A stretch of 64,000 nt of DNA from Cunninghamella blakesleeana (GCA_017871115.1 JAFCIZ010000011.1:17501-81500); one strand, 5' to 3'; positions 22,501 through 36,657 are shown, numbered from the stretch's first letter. Numbers and translations: made by a program. Notes: a model not told the origin generated them from the sequence alone.

Positions 22501-25500
22501 TATTATTACTATTACTATTAATAGTATTTGTATTTATCTATAATTTTTTTTTATTACATAATACATCGTATTAGATTTACCTTACTCAGTTTCAGTTTCA
22601 CAAGAAGGTGATGAATTGATTAATATATCAACATTGGGAATTCCATTTCATTACTCAACTTCCATACACTACAACCGCTTTACAGAATCAATACCAAAAA
22701 CACCCGCCTATCCTGATATAATGACAATGGAAGAATCAATGATGGCATTTCAAGATATATTTGGGCTTAATACATTTTCAAAGGTGTATCAGCCTCATGG
22801 GTTTTTATGGAAAATGAAATTAGTATGGTTTATCTATTATTATATAACAAGTTGTAAACGGATCCGTTTTATTCAAGAGCAAAATGGTTATAATTTACAA
22901 CAAAAGCTAGGTTCTGATGCTATGAAATTCATGATTGATATCATTTTAAGGTTGATTGATTATGGTTATAGACGTGAAGATATATTGAAACTTCGTTATT
23001 GTCGTGTTTTACTACCTTTCTTTTATACCTTGGATTATATTCAACTCTATCCTCCATTAACTTTTATGATAGCTAACAAATCATATCATATAGACTTTTA
23101 TCGTTTTATTGGTAATATATATAAATTAATATTAATTTCAATATAAAAAATAACAATAACAAAAAAATAAATAAATGCTCATTTACTTTTAATTTATATA
23201 TTATTCTATTTTATTTTATTTGTTTTTATAAGGTCGCGATGATATGGTAATGCAATTAGAGCTTGATCCTTCAACAATCAATAAATTTTATGATCAGCAT
23301 AATGAATTGTTTAATACGCTCAAACCATTACAAAAGGTAATATATATATATTTGGTATTTCTCATTCGGTTTATATTAATATCTATTTATATATTAAAAA
23401 AAATAGTCTACAGAACTTCAAACCAACAATATAAATACTCTTATAGAGTCTGCTTTGCCCAACTTGGACTCAACCACCAATCAGGCAGCAGCAAGTGCAC
23501 AGAAGAAACCTTTTAATATACAAGATAAAGTAATCAAAGGGGATGGCCGACTTGAAGGTATTAGTGAGCTATTAGATCCAACCAGACTTATTGAAATTGG
23601 TGATACGAATCAACCTGATACCAATTCTAGAGATTTGCAAAATGAATACCAGTATCAAGTTAGACAATTAGCTCATAGAACATTATCATTGCCCATTGGT
23701 CTTGGTTTTTTTAATTATCGTTCACGTTTACAAGTATCAACAATTACTGATTTTGTACCCTTCAATTTATCCGTAAGATTATCACATTATCGCACAACAG
23801 TGCATTTAAACACAGATACGTTTACAAGTCAATATTTGGATTGGCCACATTTCCATTATGGGGTATCGGCATCACTTAGTATATCTAAAGACCCAGCCAC
23901 TTTTAACAACGTCGTCAATGCAATTAACAAGTTGCTTTATTTAAGTAGTGATTCACTAACAAGCTATCACGGTGGCGTTTTATTTGGATTAGGGTTCCAT
24001 CCACTCAACCCTCTCAAAGAAATACCAGGTTACCTATCATACAAATTAATGACCGATATCAAGTCAACATTAGTGATAATGGGTTATGTATTGGGTATGG
24101 CCATCTCCTATCGTAGAACAAGTGATATCAGTATTACGAAAATTTTATCTGTATTTTTGCCAACATTAAAACATTCTAGTAATACAGGAATAGGTGGTAG
24201 TAACGCAATGTTAAGTGATGAGCATTTAAAACAAGCAACATGTATATTTAGCCTTGGACTGGTTTACATGGGATCAAACAATAGAGATATGGCATATTAT
24301 TTATTAAAACAAATCGGACATTATGCAAATACATCAATTCGACCAACTGGATACAATGGTGCAGCAAGTTTATCTAGCGGATTTGCATTAGGAATGCTTT
24401 TTCTTGGTCAAGGAGAAAAGTTATTACAAGCTAAAGACACAAATGTATATGAACAATTACATCATTACGTAACTGGTGAAGATATACAACAACCAGAACA
24501 AGAACAACAACCATCATCACACCAACAACAGCAACAACAACAACAGCCTTCACGGCAACACCATCGCTCTCAGCAAAATCATATTAATAACAGCCGTGAT
24601 CATAACCATCAACTCCCTAGCCCTCAAACATTACCAGGAACTTCAAATGAAACAGCTGGAGCAGCAGCAGACATATCTAATCCATATGACACCATTAAAG
24701 CATCCAAACAAAAGTTATCACCTGTGCCACACTTTTTAGAAATAACTTCACCAGCTGCATGTGTAGCCATTGGATTAATGTATTTAAAGACGAACAATTC
24801 AAAGATGTATAAATTATTGGATGTAGTAGATAAAACTCGACCTTATTTGGATTATGTTCGTCCTGATTCATTACTTATTCGTGTGGTCTGTAAGAATCTT
24901 ATTATGTGGGATGACATACAACCAACAATAGAATGGGTAGACGCACAATTGCCTACATTTATGCAACAATACCAACGAAAAGATGATGACGGTGATGAAA
25001 AGGAAAAAGAAGAGGATGAAGAAGAAGATAAGAAAGATAAGGCTGTAAATGATCAAGTTATTTTACAAGCCAAATACCATATGATAGCTGGAGGATGCTT
25101 ATGCATTGGATTAAAATATGCTGGTACAAGTGAAAATCAAGTTTTCAAATTTTTATTAAATCAACTGGATTTTTTTATCAACACAAGTCAATGTTTGCAT
25201 ACCACTTCATTTCAGGAAAATTTAACCAAGAAGGCTTTGGGAACATGTATTGATGTATTAATAACTGCTGTATCAATGGTAATGGCAGGGACTGGTAATC
25301 AAATTATATTAGATAAATTAAAAGATCTTCGCCAAAAAAAATTTAAAGCAGCATCTGCGTCGTCAGCATCAAGCACAGGGGAATCCATGGGAAGTGAAGA
25401 TTACAGTCATTATGTTTCTGTTCATATGTCAATTGGGTTATTGTTTTTAGGTCGTCAAGGATATACGTTATCCACTAGAACAATGGAAGGTATTCTTGGT

Positions 25501-26022
25501 TTATTGGCAAGTTTTTATCCATTTTACCCTTTAATGGCGGATGATAATCGATATCATTTACAATCTTTAAGACATTTGTGGATGCTGGCCATAGATACGA
25601 GATGGTTTATTCCTGTGGATATCAATACAATGGATATTGTGAAATTACCTATTATTATTACTTCGGCTATTCCTAACAACAACAATGATAACAGTCAAAA
25701 TGAGGATCATCATAATCAACAAAGGCGCCAACAACGGAATAATGAACACTATATCAAAAAAGATGAAAGATTAATTGCACCTATTGTATTACCAAACGAA
25801 GATGATATTATGCAATTATCGGTAGATTCTGATCAATACTTGCCTATTGTTTTACGAAATATAAACAAAAGGAACCATTTTTCGTTATTATATGATCATC
25901 ATGAAGAATTAACAAATGATTTATATTATTATCAACAAGGTCAGCATGATATAAATGACGAATACTATAATGCTATTCGCGAATCTGGCGTATTATTTGT
26001 GCAAAAAAAGGAATATTCATAG
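19595..26022 (+). CDS. APC1: Anaphase-promoting complex subunit 1
   Basis: Five exons: 19595-21336, 21494-22485, 22575-23111, 23233-23336 and 23407-26022, total 1996 aa, close to human APC1 (about 1.9 kaa). The start MTLRLFEEFSPYGQF is preferred over an upstream Met because it opens the conserved N-terminal propeller region. The C-terminal half has the Rpn1/Apc1-type PC repeats (about residues 1310-1830), for example SYHGGVLFGLGFHPLNPL, TCIFSLGLVYMGS, PAACVAIGLMYL, GGCLCIGLKYAG and VHMSIGLLFLG. Asn-rich insertions near residues 170-240 and 450-510, a Gln tract near 1490-1515 and an acidic Lys/Glu tract near 1650 are low-complexity expansions. APC1 is the largest scaffold of the nuclear APC/C ubiquitin ligase. 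It is transcribed convergently with the Rab3GAP2-like gene. Confidence 0.93.
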
Positions 26023-26420
26023 AAATATGTTAATAGTCTTTTAAATAAAATAAATAAAACAAATGTATATATTATGTATTATATAAAAATATGAAGTAAT
26101 GTGTACTTTTATTAATTGATCAATCAAACTATTTATTTTTAAGTAAATAAAAGAAAATATTTTTTTCTACTATTAGACAGAGATACAGATAGAATTATTA
26201 AAATTAATTAATTTTATGTACCAATAAAAAAAATGTCAATTATTTTTACAAATAAGGGTAGAAATTATATATTTTATGTTTTCAACATAATCATATTTTA
26301 ATTCATTGTTCAATGGTGTTTATAGCTAAATATTATAGAATTCATTAAATTGATAATATATACTTACTATTACTACATCTTATAATTTTATTTTGGAGCA
26401 TTAAAAAAAGGTATATAGGT
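26023..26420. other. Convergent intergenic spacer
   Basis: About 400 bp between the stops of APC1 and the Rab3GAP2-like gene. It holds polyadenylation-like AATAAA motifs and no further exon. In particular, nothing resembles a C-terminal Rab3GAP2 domain. Confidence 0.6.
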
Positions 26421-28916
26421 TTAAATCTGATTAAAAATAGAAGCTTCTTTATCTTCTTCATCTTCATCATAGACAGTGATTTTTTTCACATCGCCATTTG
26501 GTCCAATTAATAGACAAGTGGATAAAATACCACATTCTTCCCCTTGGCGCATTGCCGATTTCCTACGATCCATGCTAACCATACTGCTACCTAAAGGGTC
26601 CCTACCACATGGTACTAAATGATACCCTTGACCAATTTGAAACATCCCAATGGTAGAACCATGTCTTGTATGATAAATTTTTAATAAACCTCTTTTTGCG
26701 GAATAGATAACTAAAAATAAACTAACTAGTTTGGTGGAATGATGATGATATTGAATCCATCCACAATGGGCATCTCGGACACCTTTCCAAATCCGTACCA
26801 TATCACCATGTTGAATATCCCATAAAATCACTCTACCTAAAGAATCTGATGTAGCAGCTAAACTGTGATATTGGCTTGTATTGGTAATATTGGACGGGAA
26901 TGGAGGTGCTAAAGATATATGTTGAATGGTTCTACCTGCATCGGATAGTTGTAAAATAGAAGGGATGGATGTGGCAGGTTCTATCATTTGATTAGGAGGT
27001 GCGAAAAAAGAAGATGATTCAGGTACATAAGGCGTATCCCCAAGATTATTATTATTATTATTATTTATGGGTGGTGTTGAGGATGGCGAAGGTGAACCTG
27101 ACCACCAAGTTTTTGCAAATGAAAAAACAGGAGAAGCAACACGTGATACGACGTAGCTTGCCATGGAGACTGCTGACATAAAAGGTCTGCTGTTTTCATG
27201 TGTTGCATAATAACTTAACATAGGTGATGATCCAACAGCAATAAACCTTGATGTATATAAAGTTGACCATGTTGTTGTAGAAAATGATAAGGATGACGTA
27301 GAGGACGACGCATGTAATAGATGGGTAACTAAAGAATCTGATGGTGACTTTGTTAACACCGATCCAGGTGTTGACCAATTTGAAGTAGATAATGATGAAT
27401 CTTTGTGATGAAGTTGATTATTATTATTATTACTATTTATTAAAGTTGATTGATTTTTTGAAGGATTTAATGATAATGGTGATGGCCCTAAGCTGATGAT
27501 ATCACGTATGGTATCTTGTTGATCTAATTGCCATTTTTTATAAGTAAATGCTGTTTGCATTTTTGAAGGGTCTATTCCACTTTCCCTTTGTCCATCACAT
27601 ACCCTTAATACCATCCATAAACTCTGACCATCTATACTTATGATTTTATTATTGCTAAATAATAAAGTGATTTCTTCATCTTGGTTATTTTTTGTGATCA
27701 TGGTTGTTGATGGGGCTACAGGTGTTGATTGTAATACCTGTTTTGATTTTTTATTAGGACTAGTCAGCGGTATATTAGAAGAAGATGAAGTGCTTGTAGT
27801 TGATTTATAAGATGTGGATGACGAAGTTGTCGATGTTGACGACGACCTTTGCATAATAGGTGGTGGTATAATAGGTGGTGTGCGTAATTTAATAGATATT
27901 AATGATGATGATTCTAATAATTGTGCCGTCAGTAGGGTTCCCTTATTTGAAAAAACTCTTAGCCACCCCGTGCTATATCCAATCATCACAAATATTTGAC
28001 TAAAGTATATTTATATATATGTGTTACTACAGCTTCTTTTTCCTATAGCATTACTCTATTTTAATTTTATTTTTAATCTTTATTCTTTATTTTTTTTCAC
28101 TCACTTTTTTCTAATAGAGGGGACAAATAGAGGTAAACATAATATAGAGGTAATAGTTTCATTCTCTTCTTGACAACCAGAACCTTGACCAATAGCTATA
28201 TATTCTTCTTGTTCTTCAAATAACTCTACAATGACAAATTTAGTTTGATATGCTAATACAATATATTTTCCAGCTGCTGATGCCGATACTAAGTAAGATT
28301 CTTTTATAATAATATTTGGTGATGAAGGATTTTCGAATATGGAGGTCGTTGTTGAAGATGCAGTACTTGACGATGAAGTGGTTGATAAACGACTGGTGTC
28401 AGGACTTTCTATTCTTGGCGGTGGTGGTGTTGGTTGAATCGTAGAAGTTGAAGAATTGGATGAGGTTGCTAGTTTTGGCTCCTAACGTTATATATATATA
28501 TATATATATATAAATGTATATGAAACATATTTATATTGTCTCTTCTCTGTGTATATACATCTATATGTAAGAATCTGTTTTACTAATCATATGAAACACT
28601 TACATCTTCCAAACCCCAACTCCATTCTTTATCCCAGCTATCTATAAATAAATAAAAATAATGACATAAATATATATCAAATGTATTAATAATAATAAAA
28701 GGTTTACATGTCCATTTATTAATCTATATAATTATATGATTATATATTTATGACGAAAAAGTTTTGCTCATTTTTATATTAACCTTGTTGAAGAGAAGTT
28801 TTTGATTCTTTGGTAACAGGTGGAGTGGTTTTATTTTTAGGTAATTTTCCAACTAAGATGGATAATACAGGTGAAGGTATATTATAATGGGATTCTAATT
28901 TACATTTATATTTCAT
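26421..28916 (-). CDS. Rab3GAP regulatory (non-catalytic) subunit-like protein, N-terminal domain only
   Basis: Four exons on the minus strand: 28916-28784, 28604-28641 (38 nt), 28481-28105 and 27999-26421; 708 aa. The joins are exact in phase. The first intron uses a GTTAAT donor. Diagnostic blocks of the RAB3GAP2 N-terminal beta-propeller region are present: SWDKEWSWGLED, YIVLAYQTKFVIVELFEE, TSILCLPLF, VMIGYSTGWLRVFSNKG, ESGIDPSKMQTAFTYKKW, and AATSDSLGRVILWDI followed by MVRIWKGVRDA. Ser/Thr/Asn-rich insertions interrupt the domain. The animal protein is about twice as long, and this one stops after the N-terminal domain. The family acts with RAB3GAP1 on Rab3 and Rab18 at ER and autophagic membranes. 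Whether this short form keeps that role is unknown. Confidence 0.85.
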
Positions 28917-29834
28917 TATTTAATATATATATAAATATATAAATATATGTAAATATATATATGAAATATATATTTAAATGATATATTTAAAAAAAAATTG
29001 TGGAGAAAGAAAGGTTGGTTTTTTAAAAAAATATTAAATGCTTTAAAAATTGAATACCCGAACGATTTTTTGGTAACTTTAAAAAATGAATCATTTTGTC
29101 TTCTATTAAATTCCTTTTACTTTATATTTTTTTTCAAAAAAGTTTTAAAAATAATAATATTATATTATATACGTATATAAGTAACATGAGTTAAAAAAAA
29201 TAAGTAGTTTATAATATAATACGCACAAGTTATAGCCAGAGTTTTTAAATTTTGGTGCAATTTTTCAATTTAAAATTCCGATTTTTATGCTTGTAGTTTT
29301 TATTTTTTGAGTATGATTCTTTTTTACTTTTATTAGAAGTGAAATTAAAATTCAAACCGCTGAACTATTTTACCAATATAAGAACACTATAATTTTTTTT
29401 GATGAAATAATTTTATATTCACACCAGCTAAATCGTCCTCCACTGACCAAATTTAACTGAATTTTTTACAAAATTTTTAGCAAAAAAAATAAATAGAAAT
29501 CCTGTACTTTTGTTTTTAAATATCATATTCATTAATATACCATTTAGTTTTATTAATTTTATTAATAGAATGATGGTTATATAAATATCAAATAGAGAAG
29601 AATAAGAAGGCTTCATTTTTAATACATATAAATTCAATTTTTTTTTTTTGAAGCGCAAAATTATTAATTAACCAATTTATAAACGTATACAAATCTTTTT
29701 GGTATATACACAAAACAATACAAATAAAAAAGAAAAAAAAATACTCTTTTTATTATTATTACTATTATTATTATATAGTTAAAAATAAAATAAAATAAAA
29801 AATCAAACATGGAATCTATCTTTATTACTATTAT
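28917..29834. other. Intergenic region
   Basis: About 900 bp between the Rab3GAP2-like start and the RAX2 stop. There are AT-rich palindromic stretches (28920-28975). The ORFs 28998-29180 (plus) and 29428-29658 (minus) have chance composition. I see no gene. Confidence 0.55.
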
Positions 29835-32763
29835 TTATTCATAAGGCAAAGTAGTAGCACGTTCGACATAATTTGAAGGAAAGACTCCTTGCTGAGGTCC
29901 TTGGTCATCATCATTATGGCTATCTTTAAAGCCCATCCACCAAATATCATCTTCGGCATCAATGACAATAATAGGGTCTCCCTTTTCAAATCCTAATTCC
30001 CCGTGTTCTCTTGCACTGAAATCAAATTTGGCAACATATAAATAAGGTCGATCTTCGCTGCATCCTTCATTACTATTCAATAGTTGATTGTTTTGTAAGG
30101 CTTGTTTCATAGCTAATTTAAAATCGCTTTTATATTTGGCTCGTTTCTTTTCATCCATCGTTTTGACACTTGGTTGAATGGCTGTATTTCCACTATTTTC
30201 CCTGGAAGAGAAATATTCTTGAACCATCTTTTTAGAGGCTGCTCTACCATCTAAAGCATTTTTATTATTATTATTTCCGCTGCCATTGGATTTGGTCTGT
30301 TCCATTCCGGTAGACAATAATGCATTGGTTGTACTTGTTGCCCATCTGCTATCTTTATCTTGTTGATTTGATTTTGTCGTTGCAGTTGTTGCAGCTGTTG
30401 CAGTATTAGTGGTAGTAGTAGTGGGAGGTTGAGGAGATGTTAATGGATGTTGCGTTTCCAATTGATTATCCTTTTTATCATCTGAATCAACAATATCTGA
30501 CCATCTAAAACTAAATCCTTTATCTTCTTCTTCTTTTATTTTTTTCACTTGCTGTTGTATATCTTTGTTATTATCACCAATGGAATGATCTTGATAATTA
30601 GATACAGTGGAAGAAATGGAGGATCTTGGTGATGGAGCTATAGGTCCGATATCATCGGGTAAAATAACGGAAGAATATCTTAAATTAGATGTATAAGTTG
30701 GTTGCTTCACACTTTTAGAAGAAATGGACGTGGACGAAGAAGATGCTGGTAGAGATGTTTGTTGATTGGATGAAGGGTAAGTAGATGAAGAAGATGAAGG
30801 CGAGGATGATAAAGTTGCTGTTGTGGTTGATTTTGTTACATTGAATGGTACAGGTGTTATATCATTTTTACTGTTACTATTACTACTATTATTATATTGT
30901 TGTTGAGTTACTTTTGCATCTAAAGTAGAATTGTTCTTTTTATCATCATCATTTGATTCAGTTGTCGTTGTCCATTTTGCAAAATCAGGGTCAGAAGCAA
31001 AGTCGCTTGATATACCAGGTAAAGTTATATCTTGGCCAGAATAGTTTGCAAAGGAATAATCAGAATACATAGAGTTTGTTACATTCTTAATTTGCAAAGT
31101 GTCTTTTACATCACTTGTTGAATAATTGGTCCATTGGATAGGTTGTCCTTGTTGTTGTGTAGTATTATATTCTTTTGGAGACGATGAATAAACAATGGAA
31201 TCAGTATTGTTTACAGTAGATGAAGGAGTATCATAATGATTGTTTTCATTCAAAATTGTTGAAACAATGGGTTTTGTAATTATAGCTTTGTCTAAAGCAT
31301 GTGATTCTGGTGATTCTAATTGTGTCCATTTTACTGTTTCACCATTTTGTCCCTTTGTTGTTGGTTGAATGTTTCTACTATTATTACTATTATCCTTTTG
31401 GTGATGGTTTTCAGATGGTAAAGAAGAGACCATAGCCGCAGTTGTTGTTACTCCAGCAACGGCTGAAGCTGGATTTAAATTTTTCAATCCTACAGTTTGT
31501 GGTTGTAAAGATGATGGTATAGATGATTCTTCAATATAAGTGGATGGTGTAGTTGTAGTAGTCCATTGTGCAGTGTTAGGTGTTAATTGTTCAATATGAT
31601 CTAAATGCATACTTGGAATATTAAGCGTTTTATTCACTGAGCGCTCATTATTCGATATATTACGATCATCATATTGATTCATTACAATGCTATTGGTTGT
31701 TGTTGTGGTAGGTACAACTGTTGCAAAAGAAGCGTCGTTTAATCCTGCTGTTGTCCAACGTACACCACCTTTCATAATTTCATTATCTTGACTTTGTTGT
31801 TGTTGTTGTTGTTGCTGTTGTTGATTCATAAAAGGTACAGCAGCAACAGCAGCAGCGCCAGCGCCCAATGCACCAGCAGTAACACCTGATATACCAGCTG
31901 TAGCAGCAGCAGTGGTTCCATTTCCAATATTACCCATAGTAGCAGTAGTTCCACCTAAAACGTAACCACCACCACCATTTGGATTCATATTATTATTATT
32001 GTAATTAGTGTTCCATTCATTTGTTGGAGGAGAAGAGGATTGATCGGCAATACCAAGATTAAGAGAGGATGAATAAGATTGACGGAAAGGATTATAAGAA
32101 TCATGGCTTGAAGAGCGTATATTTTTAGCAGTTGTTGTAGGTGTAACAATATTTCTACTATTAGCATTTGTATTTAAATCATTCAATGTCGTTGTAGTAG
32201 CAGCAGTTGAACCAATAAATGCCGTATTAGGATGATTAACATGTGCTTCAGGAGGTTTTTGAATGGATTGATTAGATGATGATATATTTTTCATTTCCAT
32301 CATGGTACCAGCAGCAACGGCAGCACCAACGGCAGCACCAGCTACCATAAGCTCATTATCATTTTGATGAGTATAACCATTGTTATTAAATGTGGGTGAT
32401 GATACACCATTAATAGATCTATCTTGTAATATAGGTGATTGTTGTTCCATCATTTCTCTTTTCAAAGCATATAATCCTGTACCAGCATTAGGAGAATTTA
32501 GTAAAGCTAATAAGGATTCAGGTCGATGAGGAGGTTTACCATAATAAGTAGCAGGGTTATTGTTATTCATGGTTGAGATATCGCCTACTTTAGCTTCTTG
32601 ACGTCTTTTAATAAATAATACAAACAATGATCCCAATACTAAAACAAATACAATACCCAAAGCTGCAGCAATAGATATTAAAACAACAATAGGGAATGGA
32701 AGATAGCCTTTTAAAAAAAATAAAATAAAAAAAATATAAGATTAAAATAATAATAATTATATC

Positions 32764-32815
<52 letters not shown>

Positions 32816-35287
32816 ATATTAAATCTTATATACGTAGATATAAATATTTTTTATACTTACGAGTATTATGAACACTCATATTATAAGATTTAAAAAAGAC
32901 ATTTTTAAAGAACCCAGGAGATCCATCCATAGAAGAAGCAACAATATAAGGAATCCAATGAGATCCATTATATAAAGCGGCGCTTACATTCCCATTAGGA
33001 AGGTGAATAAATCCAGTAGCTAATAAAACACTTTGATTATTACCAGCAAGATTAGAAGTAGTTAATGGTAATTTGGATAAAGAGGAATTAGAGATAAGAG
33101 GAATGACAGACAATTGTTCAATATAGCTTCCAAGACCCAATTCTTGATTTGGTAAACTAAATTGTTGACCATTCCACATACGAAGATAAGCAGAAGAAGT
33201 ATTGGTTTGCATACCGGCAAAAAAGGTTGTCTTGGTGATATTATCATAGGAGACTGTATTGCAAGGACCAGGTAATCCATTTTCCATAGAATCTTCTGAT
33301 GCAATAGTATCCCAACTATTTGAACCATAATCATATGCAACTGCTAATCCTGTTGCTCCATTAGCTAAAGATAAATTAGTACCAGCTACCATTAATTTAT
33401 TATCAATAAATACAAAATCAGTAACATTGCCTATGACACCATCCCCTAAATTGTTCCATTGATATTCTTTTGTATCTAAAGCACAAACACCATAACAGGA
33501 TAAGGAACCACCAGCACTAAAATTACCACCTACTACAACGGTATTATCAGCATCACTATATTTAATAGCATTGACCAAAGTGGGCGACCCATCACTAGTA
33601 TGTAAATCAGGGACAGGGATAAATGTTTGATTGACCAAATCATAAATAGCAAATGCATTTAATTTTTGTTGGATATAAAATTGACCACCAATAAATAATC
33701 GATTGGAAACTACCATTAAATCATTGATTGCTTCTTGAGGCATATTAGACGAAGGTAAAATACCATTCCATTGTCCATTTTGATAAAGTACGAGATTTTG
33801 TAATTTATTATTATTATTATCGTTATTATTTGGTAATTGAAATTGACCACCTAAAATAATGGAACTTGCATTATTATGGGAAGGATCATTCCAAAAAGCA
33901 CCAGCCGTAACCATCATTCTACTTGTACTACCAACTGTAGGTGAATCCAAAGCAATTAAAGGCTTGGTTTGATTATTTAAATAAACGAATCCATTAGAAG
34001 CATATCGTTGAGCACTTGAAATTGAGCCCAAATAATAAACCCAATTACGAAGCTTTTGAGTATCATTCCCTTTTCCAGAAGAAGAAGAAGTGACAGGAGA
34101 AAAGGAATCGTACACAATACCAGTAATAAAAGGTTGTTCTAAAGAAGGAATCCAACTATTTTTATTGATATGCCACCAACAATTACCGCTCATAGTCCAG
34201 TTACTAACTAATTGAGGGTTATTTTGAGCAAGTAAACCAGTGTAGTTGCCACTAACTAACAAAGAAGTATCGCTTGTTGGTAAAATAGAAAAGACAGGGC
34301 CATTGACTCCACCAGCTAAAGGGACCCAAGTACGATTTTGCATTTGATATTTAATCAAATTTTGAGAAATGAATATCTTTTTTGGTAAAGTAGGAGGCAC
34401 ATAAAAGTCAGTAAATTTGCCGCCTATATATAAATCGTTGTCCACATGGGTTAAACTGGAGACAGGCCCATTTAATCCAGAATAAGGTAAACTGGCCAAT
34501 TGATTAAGTTTGTCATCCCATTTCACAATATTTTGAAAAGTAGATTGGTTGTTTAATATGTCGCCTGGTGATAAAAATTCCCCACCAATATATAAATCAT
34601 TATTTTTTACTAATTCCATGGTCTTTACAATAGAGTTATAAGGTAAACGATTTTTTAATGCTTTCCAAGGTAAATTGTTTGTTCCATTACTGTAAATTGA
34701 CATGATATTTGAGGAATTGATAGCAGAAACGGGAGGTGAATAAGTTAATATACTAGATAAACCGTTCAAAGAGTTGCTTTTAATAAATTGAACATAGTTG
34801 GCTACTAAAATGACATTTCCCTTTGTTGGTGCCTTAGCTTGTTTTGAAACAGATAAAATGACATGAGGTTTGAAATTTTTAAAATCAGTTGCATGAATAA
34901 AACCTTGATAAATAATATCATTTCTATCTCCATCTGAAGCTTGATCAATGGTAAATAATATAGGTGAGACATCAGGGGCGTAATAAATCTGTATATCCAC
35001 TTTGGTACGTTCGTTACAATTATCATTGTTTTTACATCCAGGTGTATTCATATAAACTGTATAGTTACCGGCTTCAGGTAAATAAGGTGTAAAGGTAAAA
35101 GTATTTTTATTTGATTTTAGTTGATTAGCTGGGAAAGTAGAAGTCATATAATGTAGATAACCTGCTGTAGCCTGTGTCCATTTTCCTTCAGCAGCTACAG
35201 ATGGGCTGTTAATTTTATTTTTTTCTGAAGCTGAACAATCAGGGAAGGCACCGGTTTGATCTGCATGAACAAATATTTCTGTAAAAG

Positions 35288-35331
<44 letters not shown>

Positions 35332-36657
35332 TTTTTTTTTTTTTTTTTAAAAAAAAAAGGGGGAAAGACAAAAAATTAATATATATATGTATTTTTTTAA
35401 TTTTAATTTTAATTTTAATTATATATATATATATACATATATTTATATTTTAAACTTACCAGATTGAAAAATTTCTACACTTGCTAAACCACCACCAAGA
35501 CCATACCAAGACATAATATCGATACGAATAGAAGAAGTAAAATTTACAGGACCAACTACCATAAAATCTTGAAAAAGAATAGTAGGATCATTTGATAAAG
35601 TACAATTTAAAGAACAATGAACCAGACTACCAGAAAGAGGATCCACATAAGTTAAATTAAAGTAGGTTTGATCTCTAGCATGAAAAATACCAAATTCATA
35701 GGTTCCTCTACCATTATAATGTGTATTAGCAATTCTAAATAAAGTAGGTGTTACAGAATAAAGAAAACTAGCCTGCCAACTACCACGAGTATTATCTTGT
35801 AATAACCAAGGATGCTTATCACCATCACTACAAATCACCACGGAAGGGTCATTGTAATTATCATCAGAACCAATTGCTGTAAGAGTTGTGGGTGATTGCA
35901 AATTAATAGGTTGACTTGCAGGAGCATGATAAGCTTGGCCGTCAGCTGTAGTTTCAAATTGACCACCAAAATAAAATTGTTGATTGATTTTTTGAATAGA
36001 ATAAACAGGACCATTAACACCTTTGAATGGAAAAGCTGACCAAGATTGGGATGCCGTTGACCATAAAGCAAGATGACCACCATAATAAACCATAGCATTT
36101 GTATATTGAGGAGAAGGTTGTTTTGGTGCAATAAATTCTCCACCAACATACACCTGATTTGTTGTTTGATCGCAATATAAAGCGTGAACAGGACCATCTA
36201 ATCCTTGAGCTAAACCGGTTATTTGTTGTTGTTGTAGATTTATTTTTGCAATATTATAAAGTTGAATATTATTGATGGAACTGAATTTTCCACCAATATA
36301 AACATCCCCATTATTAAACTGACAAGAACAATAAATAGAGCCATTGACTGAAGTGGATGCTAATAATTCAAATATATTATTATCTTCTATTGTTGTATTA
36401 TTATTTTTTTGATTACTATTGTCGTCATTTCCATATTTTATAATAGAAGCTGTTTTAATTGGTATTTGAGTTAATTGTTTATCGTCTTTTATAATAGAAA
36501 TACCACCATAATTACCAGCTAAACCCATTTGTTGTAAAGAGGTTAAATCGATAGTGGGTATATTTAAAGGATTACTATAAACAAATGTGACATATTGTAA
36601 CAGTGATAATAATACGAATATTATTTTGTATTGTATATTAAATGTGTACTTGATCAT
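29835..36657 (-). CDS. RAX2: Rax2-type polarity protein with cytoplasmic tail ending in SH3
   Basis: Three exons on the minus strand, 36657-35460, 35278-32861 and 32707-29835, form one 2162-residue protein; each of the three long ORFs is only a part of it. Residues 1-28 are a signal peptide, followed by NPLNIPTIDLTSLQQMGLAG, which resembles the mature start of fungal Rax2. Residues up to about 1200 form a secreted beta-propeller ectodomain with many kelch-like units (VYVGGEF, FYFGGQF, LYIGGKFTDF, LFIGGQF, VVVGGNFSAG) and many N-glycosylation sequons. One TM helix lies at about 1209-1236, then FIKRRQE. The tail of about 920 residues is rich in Ser/Thr/Asn/Gln and ends in a canonical SH3 domain (2094-2155: YVAKFDF, ELGFEKGDPI, WWMGF, GVFPSNYVE). 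Yeast Rax2 marks cell poles and septa but has only a short tail, so the SH3 extension is unusual. Confidence 0.9.
35291..35327. repeat. (AT)n microsatellite in RAX2 intron 1
   Basis: About 18 AT dinucleotides near the acceptor side of intron 1 of the minus-strand RAX2 gene, next to long T and A tracts. Confidence 0.9.

Noticed and set aside
20034..24739. Small ORFs overlapping APC1 in other frames
   Set aside because: They are out-of-frame shadows of the Asn- and Gln-rich APC1 sequence with no independent start context or family similarity.
29835..36657. Three separate genes (two kelch-like and one SH3 protein)
   Set aside because: The ORFs join in phase across two introns with good splice sites. 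The first has the only signal peptide and the third begins inside the TM helix, so one RAX2 gene explains all of them.
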